Positions 46,691 to 55,586 of a stretch of DNA of 64,000 bases are shown in pieces. This DNA is from Pycnococcus provasolii. Taxonomy: Eukaryota; Chlorophyta; Pseudoscourfieldiophyceae; Pseudoscourfieldiales; Pycnococcaceae. The stretch lies in NCBI GenBank assembly GCA_938743325.2, contig OW568873.1, forward strand, positions 124,001-188,000, read 5' to 3'. The first letter of the stretch is position 1. Every line of letters starts with the position of its first letter. The notes beneath the pieces were generated by a model, which saw only the letters and a program-made list of their open reading frames with translations, did not search any database and was not told the DNA's origin. The position numbers and the translations under genes were made by a program.

Positions 46691-48031
46691 TCATTGCCTC
46701 TTCTCATCTGACGTGAGGACGAGATTATTAGGGAGCAGCGCCTCGAGCTCCGCGCGGGTCGCGCGAGGGCGGCTGCCGTCAGCGGAGGCGTCGATGCAGT
46801 GCCCGTTCTCCTCGTGCAGCGTGAACACCTTACGCACAAAGTCCCTCGTGTCGCGGCGCTTGTAAAGACCACGCGGCTCAAGCACGCCGCGAACAGCCTC
46901 CGTCGCGCGCTCGAGCTTGTAGTGAGGCATGTCGGTGAACATGTGGTGAGCGACGTGGCAGTCCGTGATGTTGTGCGTCACCTTGTCGATGCCGAGCCCG
47001 AATTCTCGGTCGATCGTCTCCGCGCCGCCGAGCACGTACTCCCACTCACCCTCCTCGAACGTCTCGGTGTCGTGGTCGTGGTGCTGCAGGTACGTGACGG
47101 TGAACAGCCACCAGCTGAACACGAGGTACGGCGCGCCGTACTCGATCGCCCAGTTCACCGGACCGCCGGCGAACGCGAACGTGCCCGCGAGGAACGCGAT
47201 GCAGGAGGCGGAGGAGACGGCGCACTTGAGGCGCTCGTCCTTTGGCGCACGGTCGAACAGGCGGCTCCACGGCCAGAAGTGGGACCCGTCCGTGGAGGAC
47301 CACTCCGGCTCCATGAGGAGGTAGCCTGGGAAGCCGAGGTAGAGCCCGATCCAGTGGTCGAGGGCGAGCGCGCGCACGACGGCGTTCGTCTCTTTGTACT
47401 CCTCCGCCTTCATCCACGGGTGCGACATGTCCTTCGTGCGGTGGTTGTGGAACCTGTGGTGCTGCTTGTGCGAGTACGCCCACGGGTAGAAGGGCACCAT
47501 GAGCGGCGTGTGGCAGATGTGGCCCACGACGCCGTTGAGCACGTTGCTCTTGCTGAAGCTCCCGTGGCCGCAGTCGTGCCCGACGACGAAGACACTCCAC
47601 ATCGCCAGGCCCGTCACGGCGGCGTACGGCAGCGTTAGGATAGGGTGCTCCGCCACGAAGGGCGATGCGGCAAAGCAGCCGAACATCCAAGCCAGGTCCA
47701 CGGCGGCGTACTTCAGGCTCTCCCGCGTGTCCGGCTCGAAGCAATCCTTCGGTATCGCCTGTCTCAGCTCCCTCAGAGACGGCACCTCAGCCACCTGCGG
47801 CTCCGTCAACGTCAGCGCAGCCCCCACCTTGCCGCCGCTCGCGGCCCGCTTCGACGACACCCGCGCGATCGCCGATGAGGGCGTCGTCGCCCGAGTTCTG
47901 ACGAATCCCTTCGAACCACGAGGGCGGCGCGGGAGGAGGGGTGCGCTAACGCATCTGAAGAGGCGGTCTTGGCTTGGAGGCAGGCAGCCGCTCCTAACTC
48001 CTGAGAGCCTTGCAGCTTGGAGATGCGCCAT
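46691..48031 (-). CDS. Plastid-type membrane fatty acid desaturase (omega-3/omega-6 class)
   Basis: Di-iron acyl-lipid desaturase. About 446 residues from ATG 48031; the first ~75 residues are Arg/Ser/Ala-rich like a transit peptide. His boxes: VVGHDCGHGSF (about 151), SHKQHHRFHNH (about 185) and DCHVAHHMFTDMPHYKL (about 359). LRELRQAIPKDCFEP just before the first TM and SKSNVLNGVVGHICHTPLMV match the FAD7/FAD8/FAD6 group that introduces double bonds into plastid glycerolipids. The third box HVAHH with PHYKLxxATEA is closest to omega-3 desaturases, but regiospecificity cannot be settled from sequence alone. An in-frame GTG at 48124 is less likely. Confidence 0.9.
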   Translation of the reverse strand: MAHLQAARLSGVRSGCLPPSQDRLFRCVSAPLLPRRPRGSKGFVRTRATTPSSAIARVSSKRAASGGKVGAALTLTEPQVAEVPSLRELRQAIPKDCFEPDTRESLKYAAVDLAWMFGCFAASPFVAEHPILTLPYAAVTGLAMWSVFVVGHDCGHGSFSKSNVLNGVVGHICHTPLMVPFYPWAYSHKQHHRFHNHRTKDMSHPWMKAEEYKETNAVVRALALDHWIGLYLGFPGYLLMEPEWSSTDGSHFWPWSRLFDRAPKDERLKCAVSSASCIAFLAGTFAFAGGPVNWAIEYGAPYLVFSWWLFTVTYLQHHDHDTETFEEGEWEYVLGGAETIDREFGLGIDKVTHNITDCHVAHHMFTDMPHYKLERATEAVRGVLEPRGLYKRRDTRDFVRKVFTLHEENGHCIDASADGSRPRATRAELEALLPNNLVLTSDEKRQ

Positions 48032-48194
48032 CAAACGACCTGGAGCCTTTGATGGGACGGATGGTTCGATTATTCGCCTGGGCAACCAATTAAACGTGCG
48101 TGTGGGGAGAGTGCTCCAAAACACTTCCTTGTTCAGTTAAGGGCCAACAAGGGCTGAAGGGGGGACAAATCTAGACCACAAATCTATGCCGTTC

Positions 48195-48275
48195 AACGGA
48201 GGCACGTTTCGGGGTTTGGTTTGCCTGTTTGGGGGTTTGTTTGGGGGTTTGCCTTTGGGGGTTTGGCCGGTTTGG
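48195..48275 (+). repeat. G-rich repeat (TTTGGGGG)n-like
   Basis: Four or more runs of GTTTGGGGGTTTG type lie just left of the inverted-repeat segment. They could form a G-quadruplex; a simple-sequence origin is as likely. Confidence 0.5.
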
Positions 48276-48294
48276 AATTAGCCTCCCCCAGAGA

Positions 48295-48635
48295 GGGGGA
48301 TAATGGCGGAATGATCACAGTGGTAGTGGTGCAAGACCAACACCGGGTCCCCAGAATAACGGGAAAATTACTACCGAAAATTTACTGGTGCATTTACTGG
48401 TGCAGACTAAATCGCCCGTTATATCAGGAGAGTATTTCTAGGAAGCACGACCTGAGTGCCCGTACTCTCGTACCGGTTTGGTGGAGGGCCGACCTATCGC
48501 CCCGTTGTTCCCCGCCGACCTAACGCCCCGTTGTGGAGAGGTCCTCCTGGTTTTTTCGCCACCTCCAGGAGGCTCCTGGAGGTAGCGAAAAAACGGCCAT
48601 CTCCGCCATCGCCATCACCACTCACCGCCCTTCAA
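48295..48635 (+). repeat. Left inverted repeat of the 4.2-kb segment
   Basis: 341 bp, reverse complement of 52178-52519. It contains an internal hairpin (TTTTTTCGCCACCTCCAGGA against TCCTGGAGGTAGCGAAAAAA) near 48551-48594. Confidence 0.9.
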
Positions 48636-48721
48636 TACTCCCCTCCTTCGCTTGTCTGTCAGGCACCTGGGGCAACGCCCTCCTGCACAATCAAACGGGC
48701 AAGAGCCGCGGCCGCGGCCAT

Positions 48722-48753
<32 letters not shown>

Positions 48754-48802
48754 TCAGGTCAGCAAGGAGGTCGCGTGCCCTTGCCGATAGCTCAGCGCGA
48801 TG

Positions 48803-49292
48803 ACGTGGTGATGAGGGCGGTGAAGCAAGACGAGGCACGACGACGGTGTACCCCTCGGCGGCGGTCTCCATCCCCCCGATGTCTCCGTCGGTGACCGTCT
48901 CGCGCCTCGCCGTGGGCGCGGGCTTCGTGTGCGTGCCGGCATCAGACGACTCGGCGCGCTGCGCGGGAACGACCCAAGCGTCCGTCGGTCTGATCAGCCC
49001 CAACGCCTTCACCACCGTCGTCGACGGCGGCGTGTGGACGAGCGCGACGTGCGCGACGCCGACGCCGTCGCCCCCTCCTCCCTCCCCCGCTCCGTCACCC
49101 CCGCCTCCGCCGCCTCCGCCGCTGCTCGTCGCATCATCGGGCGCCGCGCGCGCTCGTCGGAGCTCGAGCCTCGAGCCGTTCTGGACGTGGTTCGCCGTCG
49201 CGGTGCTCGCGTGGGCGGGACTGAGCGTGTGCGTCTTTGGCGCGCTGGCAGCGCGACGGCAGCGGCGCGAAGTTGTGCGTGGGCGGGACTGA
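48803..49292 (+). pseudogene. C-terminal piece of an RCC1-like/proline-rich membrane protein
   Basis: The frame has no ATG before the recognisable part and begins near the left inverted repeat. It reads VSRLAVGAGFVCVPASDDSA (like one blade of an RCC1-type propeller), then SATC, a Pro/Ser-rich spacer, and one transmembrane segment (FWTWFAVAVLAWAGLSVCVF) with a basic cytoplasmic tail. This resembles the end of a type I receptor-like protein without its N-terminus. An opposite-strand frame (48659-49015) with an Asp run is the alternative. Confidence 0.4.
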
Positions 49293-49345
49293 GCGTGTGT
49301 GTCTTTGGCGCGCTGGCAGCGCGACGGCGGCGGCGCGAAGTCGTG
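49210..49345 (+). repeat. Tandem duplication of 68 bp
   Basis: 49210-49277 and 49278-49345 are near-identical copies, from CGTGGGCGGGACTGAGCGTG to GAAGTYGTG. The repeat covers the transmembrane/tail region of the fragment above. 68 is not a multiple of three, so the second copy is out of frame. Confidence 0.9.
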
Positions 49346-49405
49346 TACGCGGTTTTATGATAAGAAATACTCATGTTACAACAGCGCGCGCCGCGAGCGA
49401 CGCAC

Positions 49406-50344
49406 TCACACGGCGAGCGCGCCCGTCACGGCGAGCGTGTCGAGCATATCGGGCGTGGCCGTCCAGAGCGGGCAGTCGGTCGTGTCCACCTCCAGACAGC
49501 TCGAATATGGCGAGCGCATGAGGTCGAGCGTCGTTTCGCACTCTTTTTCGTCCTTCTCGCGCGCGGCCCACCAGCGCGCGACCGCCGCCGCGCCGGTGGG
49601 CGCCTTGCGCGCAAACTCTGCGTTGCGCGGCGAGACGCGCGCGCCCTTTGCGGCGCCCAGGGCGCGCCTGAGAACCACCTCTCGCTCGGCGCCGTCGCCG
49701 ACGCCGTTTGCGCACGCTCGCTGCATCTCGGCCAGCGCCGCCATCGACGTCTCCCTCTCCGGCTCGAAGTGGCCGACGTTCATCTTCCATAGCGGCGCCA
49801 GCGTCTTCACGACGTCCTCCCACCGCAAGTCCGTCAGACGCTTGGCAAAGAGCTCGGCCGAAACGTCGGCCTCGTCGCGTTTCGCCGCAAAGTGAAACAC
49901 GACCCGCCGCACCGTCACGGCGTCCATCATGACGTACACCTTGGTCTGATCGCGGCACACCGACCACATGGCCGTCGGCGTCAGCACCCCGCCGCGCTTG
50001 AGGCGGCGCATGGTGTGCACGGCGTCGAGCACGGACGTTTCGCGCGCCTCGTCCTCGTACACGACGCACTCTATCACGCGGCACGTCTCGCGCACGTCGC
50101 GCGCGGACGCGCAGCGGCCGGTGAGCGCGACGAGCTCCGCCACCTCGGCGGGCGCGACGCCGCTCGGGCGCAGACGCTGTCACGCTGCCGCACGCCGCTG
50201 ACGCGCTTGGGCGGCGCACGCGCCAAAGATGCTGGGTGCATCGTGAGGCGGCAGCGCTTGTGCCGGGGCAGGTGCGCGCGGGGCAACCGGCTCGCCGAGA
50301 AGACGCGCCATTGCGTCGTTGTACTGCCACGTCATATCCGGCAT
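49406..50344 (-). pseudogene. Unknown gene interrupted by one in-frame TGA
   Basis: From ATG 50344 the frame reads MPDMTWQYNDAMARLLGEPV to QARQRRAAA, meets TGA at 50182-50180, and continues in the same frame with QRLRPSGVAPAEVAELVALT, CRVIECVVYEDEARET, RGGVLTPTAMWSVCRDQTKV and WEDVVKTLAPLWKMNVGHFE to a stop at 49406 (313 codons). A C-to-T change of a CGA Arg codon would explain the TGA; selenocysteine is possible in algae but nothing here supports it. I do not recognise the family. The neighbouring cupin remnant is divergent to it. Confidence 0.5.
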
Positions 50345-50424
50345 CGTCGGTGAAGGTGGTGGAAGAGGTTGAGACGGCTGTGCAAGGGAACGCGGCAGCG
50401 GCGGAGGAGGAGGCGGAGCTGATT

Positions 50425-50461
50425 TACGCTGCTTGACCCGGAGGAGGCGGCGGAGCAGATT

Positions 50462-50492
<31 letters not shown>

Positions 50493-51096
50493 AGATTGAC
50501 CTCGCGTCGGACGCGTCGTTCTCGTGCGGATCGTGGGTGTGCACGCAGGGAGGCTGGGACAGCCCCAACCACAAAAAACCACCGAGTGGTTCGTCGTGCT
50601 CAGTGGTGCGCGCGCGGTGACCGACCCGGACGGCACGAGGCACGACTTCCGGGCGGGCGACGTCGTCGTGCTGTCAAAGGGCTGGTACGGACGTTGGGAC
50701 ATCACCGAGCAGATTCACAATGTATGGATCAACGACGCGCACGACGATATTCCTGGCGCGTCCACGACGCCTGTGGTGGCGTCGCTCGCTAGTTTTGCGC
50801 CGCACATGCTCGAACGCGCAGGCACATCGCCCGAGCGCCTCGCACGTACGTTTCTTGACAACGGGCGTACGCGTGCCGGATTCTCGTCGTGCGCGCCTGG
50901 GAGCTTCCCGGGAGGTAAGGGCAAGACCGCGGAGTGCGTGCACATTATTTGCGGAACGGTATTTCTGACGAACGAAGACGGGTCTGCACGGCGCAATTGT
51001 GCCAGCGACACCGTCGTGCTTGCTGATGGGTGGACCGGCAGGTGGGACGTCGTGGAGAGGACCGACGCAGTGTGGGCGAGCGTCACGCCGCCGTAA
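50425..51096 (+). pseudogene. Double-cupin protein (COG3450/cupin_3 type), frame broken
   Basis: Two cupin_3 units: first SFSCGSWVCTQGGWDSPNHK, then EWFVVLSGARAVTDPDGTRH and AGDVVVLSKGWYGRWDITEQ; second GFSSCAPGSFPGGKGKTAEC, HIICGTVFLTNEDGSA and DTVVLADGWTGRWDVVE. This is the pattern of ureidoglycine aminohydrolase-like EutQ/COG3450 cupins. Between PNHK and TTEW the frame shifts at a run of six A (50571-50576) where seven would keep it; this may be a real 1-nt deletion or a homopolymer error. No ATG is found in the first frame before an upstream stop, so the 5' end is also missing or spliced. Confidence 0.6.
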
Positions 51097-51163
51097 GAAA
51101 TGACTAATCTGTGTTGCTAAACTAAATTTTGATAGTGCACACGTTACATTCAATATTACAGAT

Positions 51164-52059
51164 TTACCTAATCAATGCATCCCAAACAGTGTTTTGTCTA
51201 TCCGAAAAGCACAACGCCGTCTCCGCGTCGATATTACGAATGTGCTGCGACACGTCCTTTTCCGAGAAGCCGTGCGTGACGAGTTGAAGCTTTTGCGGTG
51301 GTGTCGACCCGATCTCGTACAGGCACCACAACCTCGTCAACGGAATGACGCGATATTTATCCAGCACGACGAGTGTTGCGCGAGACGTCGCTATCGTACC
51401 AGCGAGCGTGCGGCCGTCGTCGAGCTCTTTCCTGGCTGAAGATACGCCACCCGTATCGTCCTAGTTGATGGCGAAAATGTCAAGCCACACGTATCGTTTT
51501 GAGCAGCGCCTGCGAGTGCCCCTTTCACACTTTCCACGAGGTCGACAAAAGTGCTTCCCCACGCGTGCGAAATGAAGTACGTCGGCGCGCCAACAGGAAG
51601 ATTCTCGGCTTGCGCGTAGCTCATGTGCTCTTTGCGTTCAAGCGAACGCACGAAGCACTCGACGATATCCGTCGTGTACATCTGCTCGAACGGGATCTCG
51701 CGGTACTGCACCGGAACCGGCTTGCCACTCATTAACTTTTCAGCCGCGCGTCGCTTGTCGCGGTGCATCTCTATGTTGTCAGACGTCACGATCAGGCTCG
51801 TATCCTTTCCACCTCCGTCCTCCTCAGCCATGAACTCCTTGTTAACCTCCCAGCTGTGCGTCGTTCCGGCGTGCGCCTTAACAAACTCTGCAAGCCAAGC
51901 GAGCGACACCGCGCGGCTCACGGGCGACTCGGACGAATATTCGGCCTGAGTCTTCCCATCATCGACGTCTTGCCTCGTTGGCTTGACTGTCAGCACTGTC
52001 GTCGGCCAGAGTTCTTCCTTGCGCGCCGTTGATGTTGCCGTCGACGCCCCGCACCCCAT
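51164..52059 (-). pseudogene. TIR-like (FISHAW-type) signalling protein, broken
   Basis: ATG 52059 starts MGCGAS, a myristoylation/palmitoylation-like anchor. After an acidic region comes PTYFISHAWGSTFVDLVESV, the first strand of a TIR-like domain. The expected continuation VWLDIFAIN, then DDTGGVSSARKELDDGRTLA, ATLVVLDKYRVIPLTRLWCL and YEIGSTPPQKLQLVTHGF is all present but in another frame. A 4-nt loss at an ACGT repeat (near 51487) and an in-frame TAG where CAG (Gln, AINQ) is expected break it. The end (TVWDALIR) is short. WCLYE gives the conserved Glu position. The domain class is common in protists; targets unknown. Confidence 0.65.
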
Positions 52060-52177
52060 GGCCGGTCCCGTATGTCACTTGTGAGAGCGATGGCCGGTGG
52101 TGATGGCGGTTGCAGAGTTTTTGGTCGTTCGGGACGATGCACCGTTGAGCCACTCTCACACATCGAACATTGTAAAG

Positions 52178-52519
52178 TTGAAGGGCGGTGAGTGGTGATG
52201 GCGATGGCGGAGATGGCCGTTTTTTCGCTACCTCCAGGAGCCTCCTGGAGGTGGCGAAAAAACCAGGAGGACCTCTCCACAACGGGGCGTTAGGTCGGCG
52301 GGGAACAACGGGGCGATAGGTCGGCCCTCCACCAAACCGGTACGAGAGTACGGGCACTCAGGTCGTGCTTCCTAGAAATACTCTCCTGATATAACGGGCG
52401 ATTTAGTCTGCACCAGTAAATGCACCAGTAAATTTTCGGTAGTAATTTTCCCGTTATTCTGGGGACCCGGTGTTGGTCTTGCACCACTACCACTGTGATC
52501 ATTCCGCCATTATCCCCCC
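52178..52519 (-). repeat. Right inverted repeat of the 4.2-kb segment
   Basis: Reverse complement of 48295-48635 with no difference found by eye apart from the length of the terminal C run. The broken TIR-like gene begins about 120 bases inside it. Confidence 0.9.
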
Positions 52520-52573
52520 CTCCCTCCCCCAGGCTGCCAGGTCACTTCCCTCCTCTTCACTCAGGTCTTCTTC

Positions 52574-53488
52574 ATGTGCTCCCTTGGCTCGGAGAATGGC
52601 TCTGCCACAGAAGAGTCGCTCGCGTACAAGGTGATGCGCACCGTGTGGGTGCCGTGGCAGCGCGAACGAAGACTCGGGCGAGAACAAGAACGAATACAAG
52701 CGACGCGACGAAGTGCGTGGCTCGGCATAGGATCCTGTCACGCCGCGGTGATGCGATGCGACGGGGGAGTCGCGTGCTGGGGATCGAACGATTTCGACCA
52801 GGCGCCTCCCGATGGTGTTGATGGGGACTTCGTCGCGATCTGTGCCGGTTCGTTCCACTCTATGGCACTCCGACGCAACGGCAATGTCGCGTGCTGGGGA
52901 TCGAACGAACACGGCCAGGCGCCTCCCGACGGCGTCGAGGGTGACTTTGTCGCGATCGATGCCGGTGCGCTCCACTCGCTAGCGTTGAGACGCAACGGCA
53001 GTGTCGCGTGCTGGGGCTCTAACGACGATGGCGAGGCGCCTCCCGACGGCGTACCAGGCGTCTTCATCGCGATCGCCGCCGGTGGTGGACACTCGCTCGC
53101 GTTGCGACGCAACGGCAGTGTCGCGTGTTTGGGACGTAACAATCATGGCGAGGCGCCTCCCGACGGCACACCAGGCGTCTTCATCGTGATAGCCGCGGGT
53201 AGCGAACACTCGCTGGCGCTTCGACCAGGCGTCTTCATCGCGATAGCCGCGGGTAGCGAACACTCGCTGGCGCTTCGACGCGACGGAAGCATTGCGTTCT
53301 GGGGCTCTAACCAATTTGGCCAGGCGCCTCGTGGAGGCATGGACGGCGACTTCGTCGCAATTGGTGCGGGTGCTTACTATTCCGTGGCGCTTCGACGCGA
53401 CGGCAGTGTCGCGTGCTGGGGACGCAACGACTACGGCGAGGCACCTCCCGCCGGCATGCACGGTCCTTTCAAGACGCCAGAGGTGTAA
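52574..53488 (+). CDS. RCC1-like repeat (beta-propeller) protein
   Basis: 304 residues. About six repeats of 37 residues with the core HSLALRRNGSVACWGSN plus DGEAPPDGVPGVFIAIAAGG, i.e. the RCC1/BLIP-II type blade. The first ~55 residues are not repeat-like and the true start may be further in. No signal peptide or membrane anchor is seen. In one place a blade is cut short: the 54-nt block at 53171-53224 is repeated at 53225-53278 without the rest of the unit, so one blade lacks the ACWG part. Proteins of this type bind partners through the propeller face; function here unknown. TGTAA overlaps and follows the stop. The start lies only 54 bases from the right inverted repeat. Confidence 0.75.
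   Translation: MCSLGSENGSATEESLAYKVMRTVWVPWQRERRLGREQERIQATRRSAWLGIGSCHAAVMRCDGGVACWGSNDFDQAPPDGVDGDFVAICAGSFHSMALRRNGNVACWGSNEHGQAPPDGVEGDFVAIDAGALHSLALRRNGSVACWGSNDDGEAPPDGVPGVFIAIAAGGGHSLALRRNGSVACLGRNNHGEAPPDGTPGVFIVIAAGSEHSLALRPGVFIAIAAGSEHSLALRRDGSIAFWGSNQFGQAPRGGMDGDFVAIGAGAYYSVALRRDGSVACWGRNDYGEAPPAGMHGPFKTPEV
53171..53278 (+). repeat. 54-bp tandem duplication inside the RCC1-like gene
   Basis: 53171-53224 and 53225-53278 differ at one or two bases. It encodes PGVFIxIAAGSEHSLALR twice and keeps the frame. Confidence 0.9.
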
Positions 53489-53497
53489 CATTCGAGT

Positions 53498-53502
53498 TGT
53501 AA
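53498..53502 (+). promoter_or_regulatory. TGTAA poly(A) signal
   Basis: TGTAA 10 nt past the RCC1-like stop. Confidence 0.4.
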
Positions 53503-53576
53503 AATTCGCAGACACACATTGTAGTTGAAATTACTTCATATCATACACTGGCTCAAATAAACAATAAAATTCATTC

Positions 53577-55586
53577 TTATGTTACTGTTGGCGCATTATT
53601 CACTGGCGGCGGCGGCGGCGGCGGCGGCGATGGTGCGCCCTTCTGCTCCGACGACGAAGAATTTTTCGTAGACGCCGCCTCGTTATTCTTCGTCTCCGTC
53701 TCGCGCTTCTCGAACAGCATTTGAGCGAGACCCACGAGCAGGCCGAGGATTCCTCCCGCGACGATCAGCGTGAACTCATCCTCCTCGAAAATTGGGTGAA
53801 GAACACGCTCGAAGTCAGAGGGCGCCATCGCCTTCAGTTTCGCCGTCATCTCCTCGCGTAGGCCCAGCGTCGCGTCCACGTACTCGTGCAAGCTGCGGGG
53901 CAGGTGGTCGGGCATCGTACGCACGAGCGAGTCCGCAAGGGAAGGCATGTACTCGCCCAAGCCTTCGCCCAGCGCAGACGACGAGGTGGATGCCACCGCG
54001 TCGGCGACACCGCCAGCCGCCGCGGTCGATGCGCGCTGCGCCATCGCCGCGGCGCCATCGTTGACACCCATGCCAAGGCGGTGAGAAAGGTCCACCCCGA
54101 AGCTGTCGGTGTGCGCCGCCGCGAGCGCGCCGAATGCCTTCGCGTCGCCGCCGGGGGGTAGCAGGCGCTCGAAAAAATTCTCAGACGTTAGCACGTTCTC
54201 AGCCATGTGGTCCGCGAACGTCTCGCTCACCTCGTTCTGTCTCTTGAGAAACATGCCCTGCAAGGTCCAAGGCCCCACCTTGACAGGATCGACGGGCTCG
54301 AAGATGCACTTGAGCGCAATCCAGTTCGTCAGGTACCCAACGACGGCGCCGCCCACGGGAAGCGTCCACGGCGCATCGGTGAACCCCCACACGAACATCT
54401 GAAGCACGCCAAGCAGGAAGCCGAACCACAGTCCGGAGTCGACGAGGAAGGCGAGCTCCTTCGTCGCGCACTTCTGGAAAAGCTCCACGAGAACGCGCTT
54501 GTCGTTGCACATCGCGCTGACCACCATGGTGTTGAGATCAAGCACGTGCTCGATGCCACCCTTCAGCAGCTCGACGAGCCCGACGATGTATTCGTGGTGC
54601 ACGGTGGCAAGCAGGTGAACGGCGGCGTTTGGCAGCCGAGATGCGTGGTCGGCGGCCCACGCCGTCGCCGTCGACGCGAGCGGAAGGCCCCTGCTCCACG
54701 GCCCGCCGGCGACGTCGAAGGCGCACGCCATCGCGTGCGCGGGTGCCGTCTCCAGCAGTCGCGAGGCGACGGCATTTGGATCTAACTTTGCAAACACGGA
54801 CGTGACGTCGATGAGCTGCGTGGTGACCATGGTGGTCATCGCGCCAGCCATTTTGGCGGCTTTCGCGGGAACGATTCCCTGCCACCCAAAGTACCCGAGC
54901 GGGCTGTGGTACGGCTCGCCGCACACGGATCCCAGCACAGGCTGGTGAAAAGGCGGCAAGCCAAGGAAGCCAATGGGGTAGAATATCATCTGAACCGCAA
55001 GCCAGTTGGTGACCCAGCCAACCGCCGCGGCGGCGAACGGTATGATGATTGCGCTCTTCCACTGCACTTTGATTTTCAGGAGAGCTGCTGCTGTTTTTTT
55101 AGCGATGAATGATTCCAACGTTCGAACGGGTTGCTTGAATATGCTTCGTATGGATGCGTAGATTCCAAGCTTTGGCAGAAGCAGTACGAAAGCTTTTTTT
55201 GTGGCGAGCAGGGGTGTCGGCAGCTTGAGTGCGGCTATGGAAAGTATGAGGAGGGATAATGAAGGGAGGTTGTTCTTGATGGTGGTTTTTAGGGAGAATG
55301 ACTCCTCAGGAGGCTCTGCAGAATCTGCAGCTGTATCGTTCGTCGTCGTCGAAACTGAAACTGGTGGTGGTTCTCCAGCTTCACTGTTTTGAAACGACTT
55401 CTCAGACGATGATGTGGGAATGATTTTGGCGCGTTTTCTTTGGTTGTTGTTGTTATGCCCAACCAGCTTACCTAAAACGTACCTTCTGTTGAACCTGCTG
55501 CTGCTGCGATAAAAGCAGGAAAAAGCGGGCCGAAGTGAGGACTTGTGCACGCGCCATAACATGTTGGGGGGCGGCGACATGTTCAT
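53577..55586 (-). CDS. DUF445-family membrane protein, probably plastid
   Basis: 669 residues from ATG 55586 (an in-frame GTG at 55631 is less likely). The N-terminal ~60 residues are Ser/Arg/Asn-rich with few acids, like a transit peptide. A hydrophobic segment near residue 110 (LPSLSLLILSIAALKL) precedes the DUF445 core: AAAAVGWVTNWLAVQMIFYP, GWQGIVPAKAAKMAGAMTTM and, in a second copy-like block, GGAVVGYLTNWIALKCIFEP and LQGMFLKRQNEVSETFADHM. The tail contains a last TM (IVAGGILGLLVGLAQMLF) and a Pro-rich end. DUF445 proteins (YheB-like) are membrane proteins of unknown function found in bacteria, algae and plants. Confidence 0.85.
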   Translation of the reverse strand: MNMSPPPNMLWRVHKSSLRPAFSCFYRSSSRFNRRYVLGKLVGHNNNNQRKRAKIIPTSSSEKSFQNSEAGEPPPVSVSTTTNDTAADSAEPPEESFSLKTTIKNNLPSLSLLILSIAALKLPTPLLATKKAFVLLLPKLGIYASIRSIFKQPVRTLESFIAKKTAAALLKIKVQWKSAIIIPFAAAAVGWVTNWLAVQMIFYPIGFLGLPPFHQPVLGSVCGEPYHSPLGYFGWQGIVPAKAAKMAGAMTTMVTTQLIDVTSVFAKLDPNAVASRLLETAPAHAMACAFDVAGGPWSRGLPLASTATAWAADHASRLPNAAVHLLATVHHEYIVGLVELLKGGIEHVLDLNTMVVSAMCNDKRVLVELFQKCATKELAFLVDSGLWFGFLLGVLQMFVWGFTDAPWTLPVGGAVVGYLTNWIALKCIFEPVDPVKVGPWTLQGMFLKRQNEVSETFADHMAENVLTSENFFERLLPPGGDAKAFGALAAAHTDSFGVDLSHRLGMGVNDGAAAMAQRASTAAAGGVADAVASTSSSALGEGLGEYMPSLADSLVRTMPDHLPRSLHEYVDATLGLREEMTAKLKAMAPSDFERVLHPIFEEDEFTLIVAGGILGLLVGLAQMLFEKRETETKNNEAASTKNSSSSEQKGAPSPPPPPPPPVNNAPTVT

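Larger units (their letters stand above)
48295..52519. mobile_element. 4.2-kb segment bounded by ~341-bp inverted repeats (candidate Mutator/Pack-MULE-like or foldback element)
   Basis: 48295-48635 and 52178-52519 are reverse complements that look identical by eye. Both tips read GGGGGATAATGGCGG. Outside them lies CCTCCCCCAG on each side (48282-48291 and 52523-52532), a possible 10-bp target duplication, though it is simple sequence. No transposase is visible. The interior contains only broken or partial genes (four entries below). Long inverted ends, 9-11-bp target duplications and captured gene pieces are hallmarks of Mutator-like Pack-MULEs in plants; a plain inverted duplication is the alternative. 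Confidence 0.55.

Noticed and set aside
48721-48755. GTC/GTCGTC microsatellite (poly-Asp or poly-Ser coding)
   Set aside because: Simple repeat; looked at as a CRISPR-like array but there are no spacers, and the genome is eukaryotic.
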